Part shown: piece by piece, positions 44,150 to 51,406 of the stretch
How positions within the stretch are numbered: the stretch's first letter is position 1
How the letters are laid out: every line of letters starts with the position of its first letter
NCBI RefSeq assembly: GCF_900156675.1
Contig: NZ_FTOH01000005.1
Span: 1-64,000, forward strand
Length of the DNA stretch: 64,000 nucleotides
Direction of reading: 5' to 3'
From: Thalassolituus maritimus
Lineage (GTDB): Bacteria; Pseudomonadota; Gammaproteobacteria; Pseudomonadales; Oceanobacteraceae
The notes under the pieces: model-generated
Databases searched by the model: none
Told to the model about the DNA's origin: nothing
The model's input: only the letters and a program-made list of their open reading frames with translations
Made by a program: the position numbers and the translations under genes

Positions 44150-44193
44150 ATAGTTATACGTTAGTTATACACAATAGAATAAATTTGTACAAC
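44150..44193. promoter_or_regulatory. Light-regulon operator in a divergent promoter region
   Basis: TATACG (44155), TATACA (44166) and TGTACA (44186) have the same 11- and 20-bp steps as at 29666-29709. The core AGTTATAC-N14-TTGTACAA is an inverted repeat. On the plus strand TTGTAC (44185) and CACAAT (44208) are 17 bp apart and could be a promoter whose -35 lies in the operator. A further TGTACA is at 44240. It could control both flanking genes. Confidence 0.75.
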
Positions 44194-44323
44194 AGATAAA
44201 ATACCGCCACAATAACCAAGTGCTTAACCCAGATTGCTTTGTACAACTTACGAGCTGCGGGTTAAGAGCTGCGGGGTTACACCTTCAGATCGCAGATTAA
44301 ATGAGCTACCCGGGATCAGAGTT

Positions 44324-45310
44324 ATGAAGAAGATCGCCATCATAGGCGCAGGCGTTGCTGGACTGACCGCACTCCAGGCACTGAAGCAGCAAGACTGCTC
44401 AGTGACTGTTTTCGACAAATCGCGAGGTTCAGGCGGACGTCTCTCGAGCAAGAAATCCGGAGCATCCAGCTGGGACATGGGAGCGCAATTCATGCGTGCG
44501 CACACCGAAGAATTTAAGGCGCAGCTGAAGTTGTGGGAAACCGACGGCTGGATCGCACATTGGGATGTCACTCCCTGGATTATCAATGGCACGCAAAGAA
44601 CGGCCTCCCCGGATGATATTGACCGTTATGTTGGCATGCCCCGTATGACAGGCCTCAGCCGGAAGCTGCTTGAGTCGGCAGATGACTTCATCACGCAAAC
44701 CCGCATAGTAGAATCCCGCTTTAACAGTGACCAATTCAACTGGTCACTGGTGGCTGAGGATGGCTCAGTATTCGGACCGTTCGACGAACTCATTATTAAC
44801 ACGCCGCCACAACAGGTACTGCCCCTGCTGCCAGCAGAGTCATCGCTTACTGAGCAAGTAGAGTGTATTCACATGCTGCCTTGCTGGACACTGTTGTATG
44901 GATTCGAAAAGCCACTGACGTGTGCTTTTGATACTGCATTCGTTAAGTCGGGTCCTATTTCGTGGATCGCCAGAAATAACAGCAAGCCCGGGCGTGATGC
45001 TCGCGAGACCTGGGTTATTCAGGCGAATCACGAATGGAGCGAACGTAAAAAAGACGCTCCACGCGAGCAAGTTCAGAAAGAACTGGAAGAAGCCTTCGCT
45101 ATCGCGACAGGCTGCACTATAACTCCTACGGATATCTGGCTACATCGCTGGCTATATTCATTACCCAGCAATGCGCCGGGGCTTGGCGCCCTGCGTGACG
45201 AACGACATAATCTGACATTGTGTGGCGACTGGTGTCATAAACCTTCAGTTGAAGGCGCTTGGCTGAGCGGTCGTGCCGCCGCGAACATTATCACGGGAAA
45301 CAAACCATGA
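44324..45310 (+). CDS. Renalase-like FAD/NAD(P)-dependent oxidoreductase
   Basis: A 328-residue flavoprotein from the ATG at 44324, giving MKKIAIIGAGVAGLTALQAL, the dinucleotide-binding start; the longer frame runs through leader sequence. Typical renalase-type segments are FDKSRGSGGRLSSKK, WDMGAQFMRA and a C-terminal GLGALRDERHNLTLCGDWC...EGAWLSGRAAA. Bacterial renalases repair misreduced nicotinamide dinucleotides, but substrates vary. Similar genes recur next to photolyase and SDR genes in light-induced clusters. It follows the divergent light-type operator, and its stop overlaps the CbiX start by ATGA. Confidence 0.88.
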   Translation: MKKIAIIGAGVAGLTALQALKQQDCSVTVFDKSRGSGGRLSSKKSGASSWDMGAQFMRAHTEEFKAQLKLWETDGWIAHWDVTPWIINGTQRTASPDDIDRYVGMPRMTGLSRKLLESADDFITQTRIVESRFNSDQFNWSLVAEDGSVFGPFDELIINTPPQQVLPLLPAESSLTEQVECIHMLPCWTLLYGFEKPLTCAFDTAFVKSGPISWIARNNSKPGRDARETWVIQANHEWSERKKDAPREQVQKELEEAFAIATGCTITPTDIWLHRWLYSLPSNAPGLGALRDERHNLTLCGDWCHKPSVEGAWLSGRAAANIITGNKP

Positions 45311-45717
45311 CGGATTCTAAAACCGCTACCCTGCTGCTGGCTCATGGCAGCAGCGACGCTAACTGGCTTGCGCCTTTTTCTGACCTTCTGGCGAACATAC
45401 GCAAAGGCCTGGACGGTGAACGGGTAGAGCTTTCATACATGGAGCTTGCTGAACCCTCCATGGAAGGACAGATTATCAAACTCGCAGAAGAAGGCTTCGG
45501 CCACATTGACATCATGCCTTTGTTTTTTGCTGCCGGGCGCCATCTGCGCAAGGACGTGCCCGGTCAGATCGAAGCTCTGCAGACCACCCTCACCGAACGA
45601 GGACTGGAGGTCACCATTGAGCTGCACCCGCCTGTAGGTCTTGAGCCAGAAGTGACCGATGCTCTGCGCAACATCGTAATTCGCCAGGTCAACTCTGATC
45701 CTGGCGTTTCTGCATGA
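45307..45717 (+). CDS. CbiX/SirB-family (sirohydrochlorin cobaltochelatase-like) protein
   Basis: A 136-residue single-domain chelatase. The N-terminal ATLLLAHGSSDANW carries the metal-site His, and IDIMPLFFAAGRHLRKDVPGQI follows. The short CbiX form forms a homodimer in organisms that have it. It would insert cobalt into sirohydrochlorin for cobalamin, or iron or nickel for siroheme or F430. It is translationally coupled to the renalase-like gene behind a light-type operator. As the regulator encoded nearby has a cobalamin-type domain, a cofactor supply role is attractive but unproven. Confidence 0.85.
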   Translation: MTDSKTATLLLAHGSSDANWLAPFSDLLANIRKGLDGERVELSYMELAEPSMEGQIIKLAEEGFGHIDIMPLFFAAGRHLRKDVPGQIEALQTTLTERGLEVTIELHPPVGLEPEVTDALRNIVIRQVNSDPGVSA

Positions 45718-45744
45718 CCCTCCGCCTGTAAGCACACACCTCCA

Positions 45745-45762
45745 GCAGCGCTTTAGCGCTGC
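45745..45762 (+). terminator. Hairpin after cbiX-like gene
   Basis: GCAGCGCT, TT, AGCGCTGC forms a stable 8-bp stem 28 bp after the stop. No T-run follows, so it may be a transcript-protecting hairpin or a weak terminator. Confidence 0.35.
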
Positions 45763-45798
45763 GATGCGCCGGGTCGCTGACCTGGCTGCACACCAAGT

Positions 45799-45895
45799 TA
45801 TACAAAAGAAGGACTTATTGTACAATTTTCTATTGACTTGTATAAGAAAGCCAGCGCAGAATGAACTTATACAAATAACTCTCAGGAGTTGTACA
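45799..45895 (+). promoter_or_regulatory. Light-regulon operator and promoter of the 12-gene operon
   Basis: TATACA (45799), TGTACA (45819) and TGTATA (45839) recur at exact 20-bp steps; the first pair is again AGTTATAC-N14-TTGTACAA. A promoter TTGACT (45833), 18 bp, CAGAAT (45857) overlaps the third repeat, so a bound protein would block RNA polymerase. Further TATACA (45868) and TGTACA (45890) lie in the leader; the last runs into the ATG at 45895. CAGGAG at 45883 is the ribosome binding site. Confidence 0.78.
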
Positions 45896-46866
45896 TGGTT
45901 TATTCGTCTGACAATAAAATCCCCGTAGGCATCAGTGCCTGCCTGACCGGACAAGCAGTACGCTTCAACGGCAGCCACAAACGATCGCGTTTCTGCACGG
46001 ATGTTCTTAGCGACTATTTCAGTCTTCGCCCAATGTGTCCTGAAGTGGCGATCGGCATGGGCACCCCTCGTGAGCCGATCCGTCTGGTCAGTGATAGTCC
46101 TACTGATGAGCGTGTTCGCGCCGTCGGCGTTGATTCGCCGGATATCGACGTGACAGATGATCTCCGCTCTGAAGCAGTGAAAGTCAGTGCTCTCAACCAG
46201 GACCTTTGTGGTTTTATTTTTATGCAGAAGAGTCCGAGCTGCGGACTGTTTGGTGTAAAACGCTACCTGAAGAACGGTCACCCCGAAGGCAAAGCATCAG
46301 GTATCTTCGCTAGTGAATTTGCCCGCCTGAACCCGCTTCTGCCCATCGAAGAAGCAGGCCGCTTAAACGATGCTGCGTTGCGCGAAAACTTTATGGTCCG
46401 CGTGTTCACCTATCGCGATTGGCAGTTGTTTACTCAGACGACGGTTACCCCCGCGCGACTGATCGATTTTCATTCCCGCTACAAGTACCTGATCATGGCG
46501 CACAGTACTGTCCATTATAAGGAGACAGGGCGTCTTCTGAGTGATCTGTCGGGTGATATTAATCAGATTGCCGAAGAGTATTTCACTCTTCTTATGACCG
46601 CACTGGCCAAGCCAGCTAGTCGTAAAACCCACACCAATACCCTGATGCACTTGCAGGGGTATCTGAAAAATCTCATCAGTGCAGCAGATAAAGAAGAGCT
46701 GGCGCGGATTATTCTGGAATACCGTCGCGGGATTATTCCTCTCGTCGTCCCGCTTACTTTGCTGAAGCATCATCTGAACCACCACCAGGAAGCGAACGCC
46801 TACGCACGGCAGCAGGTCTACCTCAATCCGCATCCTTATGAACTGGGGCTAAGGAATACGCTGTGA
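45895..46866 (+). CDS. DUF523-DUF1722 (YbgA-like) fusion protein
   Basis: A 323-residue protein from the ATG at 45895, six bases after CAGGAG; a TTG six bases earlier is unlikely. DUF523 occupies residues 10-150, with conserved Cys in ISACLTG, MCPEVAIGMG and QKSPSCGLFG. DUF1722 (YbgA) follows at about 185-310, with HSRYKYLIMAHS. In E. coli the DUF1722 gene ybgA is next to the photolyase gene phr, and the association is widespread. The biochemical role is unknown. It is the first gene of the large light-type operon and overlaps merR by GTGA. Confidence 0.9.
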   Translation: MVYSSDNKIPVGISACLTGQAVRFNGSHKRSRFCTDVLSDYFSLRPMCPEVAIGMGTPREPIRLVSDSPTDERVRAVGVDSPDIDVTDDLRSEAVKVSALNQDLCGFIFMQKSPSCGLFGVKRYLKNGHPEGKASGIFASEFARLNPLLPIEEAGRLNDAALRENFMVRVFTYRDWQLFTQTTVTPARLIDFHSRYKYLIMAHSTVHYKETGRLLSDLSGDINQIAEEYFTLLMTALAKPASRKTHTNTLMHLQGYLKNLISAADKEELARIILEYRRGIIPLVVPLTLLKHHLNHHQEANAYARQQVYLNPHPYELGLRNTL

Positions 46867-47720
46867 ATATCGCAGAGTGTGCGGGCTATCCGATACGCGA
46901 ATTTGCACGCCTGACCGGAGTCAATCCGGTCACTCTCAGAGCGTGGGAACGCCGCTACGGCATTATTCAGCCTTTGCGAACGGCTAAAGGTCACCGCTAT
47001 TACACCGACGATCATGTCACTCAGGTGAAGTCGATCCTGTACTGGCTTGATCAGGGTTACCCAATTCGTCAGGTAAAGCTATTACTGAACGAGCCGCCGG
47101 CCCATCCATCGTCGCCATCTGATGATTGGGATGACATTAAAAAACGGCAGCTGGCCGCTGCCCGTGATCTTAATTCGCGGGCGCTGGATGATGAATGGAG
47201 TAACGGTCTGGCAAGTTATCCCATGGCCGTTTATTACGAACGCTGTCTCGTCCCTGTTATTACTGAACTTCAACAAGACAGCAACGGCACTCTGATTCTC
47301 AACGCCTATACCCATTTGCTGCAGCGCAAACTCGCACAACTGATACAGCTCCAACAAAAGCATGCGGAAGGCCCGGGGCTGCTTATGTGCACTAACCACG
47401 AACAGGCAGAACTCCATCTTCTTGCCGCATCGTATGCCCTGGGAGCCGCCGGATTCCGACTTGAGTACTTTGGCGTGAATCTGAATCCGGATGACATACG
47501 TATAGTGTCAGACATGCTGGATTTCTCCTGGGTGTGGGCACACGTTCACCCGACGGGTCATGACGAACAGGCTTTATGGCAAAGCCTTTCAGAGAAATGC
47601 CGGATTCCGGTTTACTTTTCGGGCGCCATCCCCGACGAAATCGACGAAGCACAGGCACTACAACAACCCATGAGTAAGCAGATACAGACATTCATCCAAC
47701 ACGCCGGAGGCCGCTCATGA
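46863..47720 (+). CDS. MerR-family regulator with cobalamin-binding-type C-terminal domain (LitR/PplR/CarH-like)
   Basis: A 285-residue protein from a GTG overlapping the upstream TGA. A MerR helix-turn-helix covers residues 10-75 (EFARLTGVNPVTLRAWERRYG). A helical bundle (about 95-165) and Rossmann-like domain (170-280) follow, as in B12-dependent light sensors. Of the adenosylcobalamin signatures, the likely lower-ligand motif survives as Glu183-Leu-His185 (AELHLLA). The helical Wx9EH motif is degraded to Ser140...Thr150-His151. It may bind cobalamin weakly, differently or not at all. It sits second in an operon whose promoter carries repeated TGTACA-type sites, so autorepression relieved by light is the natural model. 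Confidence 0.85.
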   Translation: MNIAECAGYPIREFARLTGVNPVTLRAWERRYGIIQPLRTAKGHRYYTDDHVTQVKSILYWLDQGYPIRQVKLLLNEPPAHPSSPSDDWDDIKKRQLAAARDLNSRALDDEWSNGLASYPMAVYYERCLVPVITELQQDSNGTLILNAYTHLLQRKLAQLIQLQQKHAEGPGLLMCTNHEQAELHLLAASYALGAAGFRLEYFGVNLNPDDIRIVSDMLDFSWVWAHVHPTGHDEQALWQSLSEKCRIPVYFSGAIPDEIDEAQALQQPMSKQIQTFIQHAGGRS

Positions 47721-49138
47721 CCCGCCTCATGTGGTTCCGAACCGACTTACGTGTGCTCGACAATCCGGCACTGATGCACAGCCGCCGCGACGACGATGAA
47801 GCAACGCTGGCTATCTACTTTGTGACAGAAAAGCAGTGGCAGCAGCACGATCTGGGAGATCGCAGAACGAACCTGATGAAACAGGCTGCCTGTAACCTCC
47901 GGGAATCGCTCGATGGACTTGGAATCCCTTTACTCATCCTGAACAAAGAAACGTTCAAGGACAGCAGCGAAGCACTGCTGGAGATAATGGAGCGTTTTGA
48001 TATCTCAGAGCTCAACTACAACCTCGAGTACGAGATAAATGAGCGCCATCGGGATATAGAGCTAGGCCAGTGGTGCAAAGCGAATGATGTGCAGGTGAAT
48101 AAATTCCACGATCAGTGCATCGTCCCGCCGGGTGATCTGAAAACCCAGAATGATGATCCATATCGTGTGTATTCACCTTTCCGCAAAGCCTGGCTGCGTC
48201 TTAAAAAAGATTATATCGAAGCACCTTCGGCCGCTCCGTCGCAGCAGGACATGCGCACCATTTCGCATGACATACGCGATTACTGGGCTGAAAAAAACTG
48301 GGCGCCTGACTTCATTCACGACGCTCTCTGGGATCCAGCTGAGGACACGGCTCACGAACAGCTCAAAGAGTTTCTGGATAAAGAGGGTCTTCAGTATCAC
48401 GAACAGCGCGATATTCCAGAGTTAGATGCGACCAGTCGCCTTTCTTTTTATCTTGCGCTTGGGGTGCTATCGCCACGTCAGTGTATTTACACCGCCTGGC
48501 AACCGAACGGGTGCTTACTCAGTGGTGGAGAAACTGGCCTGGACAATTGGATTAATGAACTCGTCTGGCGTGAATTCTACCGTCACCTGATTGTGGCCTA
48601 CCCTGAACTATGCAAGCACCGTGCTTTCCGCCCGGATTACGAGAATATTCCATGGAGAGACAGCGCGGGAGATTTCGAGCGCTGGTGCAAAGGTGAGACG
48701 GGCTACCCTATCGTGGACGCAGCGATGAAGCAGCTGCTGGATCAGGGCTGGATGCACAACCGACTGCGCATGGTGACCGCTATGTTCCTGACCAAACATC
48801 TGTTGATTGACTGGCACAAAGGCGAGAAGTTCTTCAGCGAACACCTGGTCGATGCTGACCTTGCGTCGAACAACGGTGGCTGGCAGTGGAGCGCCTCGAC
48901 AGGCGCGGACGGTGCCCCGTACTTCCGTATTTTTAATCCTGTGACGCAATCTGAACGGTTTGATGAGCAAGGGCACTTTATTGCCCGTTATCTGCCAGAG
49001 CTGAACAGCCTGTCACCCAAAGCCAGACATTTTCCGGATGACAAGGCCCGGAAAGCCTGTGCTTATCCTGAGGCAATCGTAGAGCATAAAGCAGCGCGGC
49101 AACGCGCGCTGGACACATTCAAAAGCATGGAGAACTGA
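47717..49138 (+). CDS. phrB: Deoxyribodipyrimidine (CPD) photolyase, class I
   Basis: A 473-residue protein closely resembling E. coli PhrB in length and motifs. It has the N-terminal antenna domain (MWFRTDLRVLDNPAL), and the FAD domain includes GYPIVDAAMKQLLDQGWMHNRLRMVTAMFL and DADLASNNGGWQWSASTGADGAPYFRIFNP, with the flavin Asn and tryptophan chain intact. It splits cyclobutane pyrimidine dimers using blue light. It overlaps merR by ATGA, so regulator and enzyme are made together. It is one of four photolyase-family proteins encoded in the window. Confidence 0.96.
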   Translation: MTRLMWFRTDLRVLDNPALMHSRRDDDEATLAIYFVTEKQWQQHDLGDRRTNLMKQAACNLRESLDGLGIPLLILNKETFKDSSEALLEIMERFDISELNYNLEYEINERHRDIELGQWCKANDVQVNKFHDQCIVPPGDLKTQNDDPYRVYSPFRKAWLRLKKDYIEAPSAAPSQQDMRTISHDIRDYWAEKNWAPDFIHDALWDPAEDTAHEQLKEFLDKEGLQYHEQRDIPELDATSRLSFYLALGVLSPRQCIYTAWQPNGCLLSGGETGLDNWINELVWREFYRHLIVAYPELCKHRAFRPDYENIPWRDSAGDFERWCKGETGYPIVDAAMKQLLDQGWMHNRLRMVTAMFLTKHLLIDWHKGEKFFSEHLVDADLASNNGGWQWSASTGADGAPYFRIFNPVTQSERFDEQGHFIARYLPELNSLSPKARHFPDDKARKACAYPEAIVEHKAARQRALDTFKSMEN

Positions 49139-49150
49139 GGCAAACGCCCG

Positions 49151-50125
49151 GTGAAAACAGGTATGACGAGCATTCGCAAAAAATCCTGGTTACTGAACAT
49201 CGCCCGCTGGTTCGATTCCTACGCAGGCAGCGATGCGCCCATGACCAGTACGCAATTTAACTGGGTTCGGGTCATTCCGTTTCTGATCCTTCACCTGGCT
49301 TGCTTTGCTGCATTCTGGACTGGCGTGAGCACCGTCGCCCTGGTGACCTGCCTCGGCCTGTTCTGGCTGAGGATGTTTGCTATTACGGCGTTTTATCATC
49401 GCTACTTTGCCCATCGCAGCTACAAAACCAATCGCTTCTGGCAGTTTATATTTGCTTTGCTCGGCAATATGTCAGCACAGCGCGGACCACTCTGGTGGGC
49501 AGCACATCATCGTGCGCACCATCAGCACTCAGATACCGAAGAAGACCTGCACTCGCCCGTTCAACGTGGATTCTGGTGGAGTCATATGGGTTGGTTTACC
49601 TGCGACGCCAGCTTCAAAACTCAGCTCCACCGAATAAAAGATTTTGCGCGTTTTCCGGAGCTCAAATTTCTGGACCGTTTTGACAGCTTTGCACCACTAC
49701 TGCTGATTGTGATCCTGTACATCGCTGGGGAACTAATGGCGGCTTTTGCGCCGGGTATGAATACCAACGGTGCACAGATGGTGGTCTGGGGCTTTGTTAT
49801 CTCCACCGTCATTCTTTTTCACTCGACAGTGACCATTAATTCGCTCGGCCATATCTGGGGCTCTCGTCGCTTCAAAACCAAAGACGACAGCCGCAATAAC
49901 GGTGTCCTCGCCTTGCTGACGTTGGGCGAAGGCTGGCACAACAACCACCACCGCTGGGCAGTATCGGCCCGCCAGGGATTCTACTGGTGGGAGATCGATA
50001 TCACCTACATGATACTCAAAGCAATGAGTTGGGTCGGGATCGTTCACAGCCTCAATCCTGTTCCTGCTCATGTTCTGAAGGAGGGGCGTAATGGACAACA
50101 AGCGCATTCCAGCCACAACGAGTAA
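49151..50125 (+). CDS. Membrane fatty acid (acyl-CoA delta-9 type) desaturase
   Basis: A 324-residue protein (GTG start; an ATG 12 bases later is possible). Three His boxes that bind the di-iron centre are intact: His83-RYFA-His88, His120-RA-His123-His124 and His263-NN-His266-His267, with extra His234. Four membrane helices are predicted. It would place a double bond in acyl chains using oxygen and an electron donor not encoded nearby. Its 3' end overlaps the next gene by 35 bases. In this operon it may supply unsaturated chains to the Cfa-type methyltransferase. Confidence 0.9.
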   Translation: MKTGMTSIRKKSWLLNIARWFDSYAGSDAPMTSTQFNWVRVIPFLILHLACFAAFWTGVSTVALVTCLGLFWLRMFAITAFYHRYFAHRSYKTNRFWQFIFALLGNMSAQRGPLWWAAHHRAHHQHSDTEEDLHSPVQRGFWWSHMGWFTCDASFKTQLHRIKDFARFPELKFLDRFDSFAPLLLIVILYIAGELMAAFAPGMNTNGAQMVVWGFVISTVILFHSTVTINSLGHIWGSRRFKTKDDSRNNGVLALLTLGEGWHNNHHRWAVSARQGFYWWEIDITYMILKAMSWVGIVHSLNPVPAHVLKEGRNGQQAHSSHNE

Positions 50126-50588
50126 GACTGCGGAAGCACTCACCACAGACTCCCGGCTCGCTGCTTTTTACAAGCTCTATAACACACTCGGCCCAGAAAC
50201 CGCGGGGACACAGAAATTGAGGCGTTGCCTGGCGGAGGTCTACCACCCGGATATCATTTTCAGTGACCCGATGCACCGCATACTGGGCATTGATGCGCTG
50301 GAAAACTACTTTGAAGGCCTGTACGAAAATATCACGTACATCGATTTTCAGTTTCACAAAGCCTGGGTTGAAATCGACTCAGGTTCTGTCCACTGGACAA
50401 TGCGCTATCGTCACCCACGACTGAAGGCTGGAAAGCACGACATCGTAGTTGATGGCGTCACCCTACTGCGATGGGAGGGCAACCTGGTTGTACAACATCA
50501 GGATATCTTCGACGCGGGCAGTCTCCTCTACGAACACCTGCCAGTCATCGGCTGGCTCATTCATAAGTTGAAGGAGCGCATGGCATGA
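50091..50588 (+). CDS. NTF2/SnoaL-like fold protein
   Basis: A 165-residue protein with GGAGGGG before its ATG. A cone-shaped NTF2-like domain covers about 30-140 (YHPDIIFSDPMHRILGIDALENYFEGLYENITYIDFQFHKAWVEIDSGSVHWTMRYRH). No enzyme residues can be fixed. Such proteins sit beside SDR, flavin oxidoreductase and Cfa genes in light or singlet-oxygen induced clusters. It overlaps the desaturase gene by 35 bases and the SDR gene by four. Confidence 0.85.
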   Translation: MDNKRIPATTSKTAEALTTDSRLAAFYKLYNTLGPETAGTQKLRRCLAEVYHPDIIFSDPMHRILGIDALENYFEGLYENITYIDFQFHKAWVEIDSGSVHWTMRYRHPRLKAGKHDIVVDGVTLLRWEGNLVVQHQDIFDAGSLLYEHLPVIGWLIHKLKERMA

Positions 50589-51406
50589 CACAGGCCCCTC
50601 CACTCAGTCAGCAGGTGATATGGCTGACAGGCGCATCCTCGGGTATCGGAGAAGCGTTAGCAGATGAACTCGCACCGCGTTGCAAAGCGCTTTTCATCAG
50701 CGCCCGCTCTGAAGACAAACTGCGGCCACTGGCTGACAGACACTCCAATGTCACCGTCATAACCGCTGACATTACTGACGAAGAGAGTCTCAGGGGAGCG
50801 GCCTCTGCCATCGAAAAAAAATATGGCAAGCTCGACACCCTGATTGCCAATGCAGGGACCTGTGAGTATGTCGATGTTACTGATTTTGATACTGCTCTGT
50901 TTCGCCGGGTTTTTGAAACCAACATGATGGGGCTGGTGAATACCACCGCCGCTGCCCTGCCTTTGCTGCAAAAAAGCAAACGAGGCTATCTGGTCGGCGT
51001 TGGTAGCAGTGTCTCTATGCTTGCCATGCCACGCGCACAAGCTTATGGCGCGAGCAAAGCAGCAGTCGCACATTTTCTGGAAAGTATGAAAGCCGACCTC
51101 AAGGCCATGGATATCGATGTATCTCTGGTCAGTCCGGGCTTCGTCAAAACACCACTGACAGACGTAAACGACTTTCCTATGCCAATGCGTATCAGCGCTG
51201 AGCAAGCGGCGGAAGAGATCGTGAAAGGTGTAGAGAAGCGCCAATGGCATATCCACTTCCCCAAAGGCTTCACCCGTATTCTCTGGTTTATCGGACAATT
51301 GCCCGCTTTTCTTCGCCACAGGGTCACGGCTCAGATGTCCCGTACTGATGAGGCGCTGCAGCAACAGGGAAAACGACAGATAAAACAACAGGAATCTGAT
51401 TCATGA
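50585..51406 (+). CDS. Short-chain dehydrogenase/reductase
   Basis: A 273-residue classical SDR. The cofactor motif is WLTGASSGIGEALADEL, then TLIANAGTCEYVD, with catalytic Ser and Tyr-x-x-x-Lys in GVGSSVSMLAMPRAQAYGASKAA. The C-terminal part (LWFIGQLPAFLRHRV) may touch the membrane. Substrate is unknown; a lipid or retinoid-like carbonyl is possible from the company it keeps. It is coupled on both sides by ATGA overlaps. Confidence 0.9.
   Translation: MTQAPPLSQQVIWLTGASSGIGEALADELAPRCKALFISARSEDKLRPLADRHSNVTVITADITDEESLRGAASAIEKKYGKLDTLIANAGTCEYVDVTDFDTALFRRVFETNMMGLVNTTAAALPLLQKSKRGYLVGVGSSVSMLAMPRAQAYGASKAAVAHFLESMKADLKAMDIDVSLVSPGFVKTPLTDVNDFPMPMRISAEQAAEEIVKGVEKRQWHIHFPKGFTRILWFIGQLPAFLRHRVTAQMSRTDEALQQQGKRQIKQQESDS

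Noticed and set aside
45433-46281. A 282-codon open frame on the minus strand across the cbiX-like and DUF523 genes
   Set aside because: It runs antisense through two recognised plus-strand genes and the operator region, has no family features, and has Cys/Arg-rich shadow-frame composition.
50485-50500. A further TGTACA light-type half-site within the NTF2-like gene
   Set aside because: It is a lone half-site inside a coding sequence, without a partner at 20 bp.
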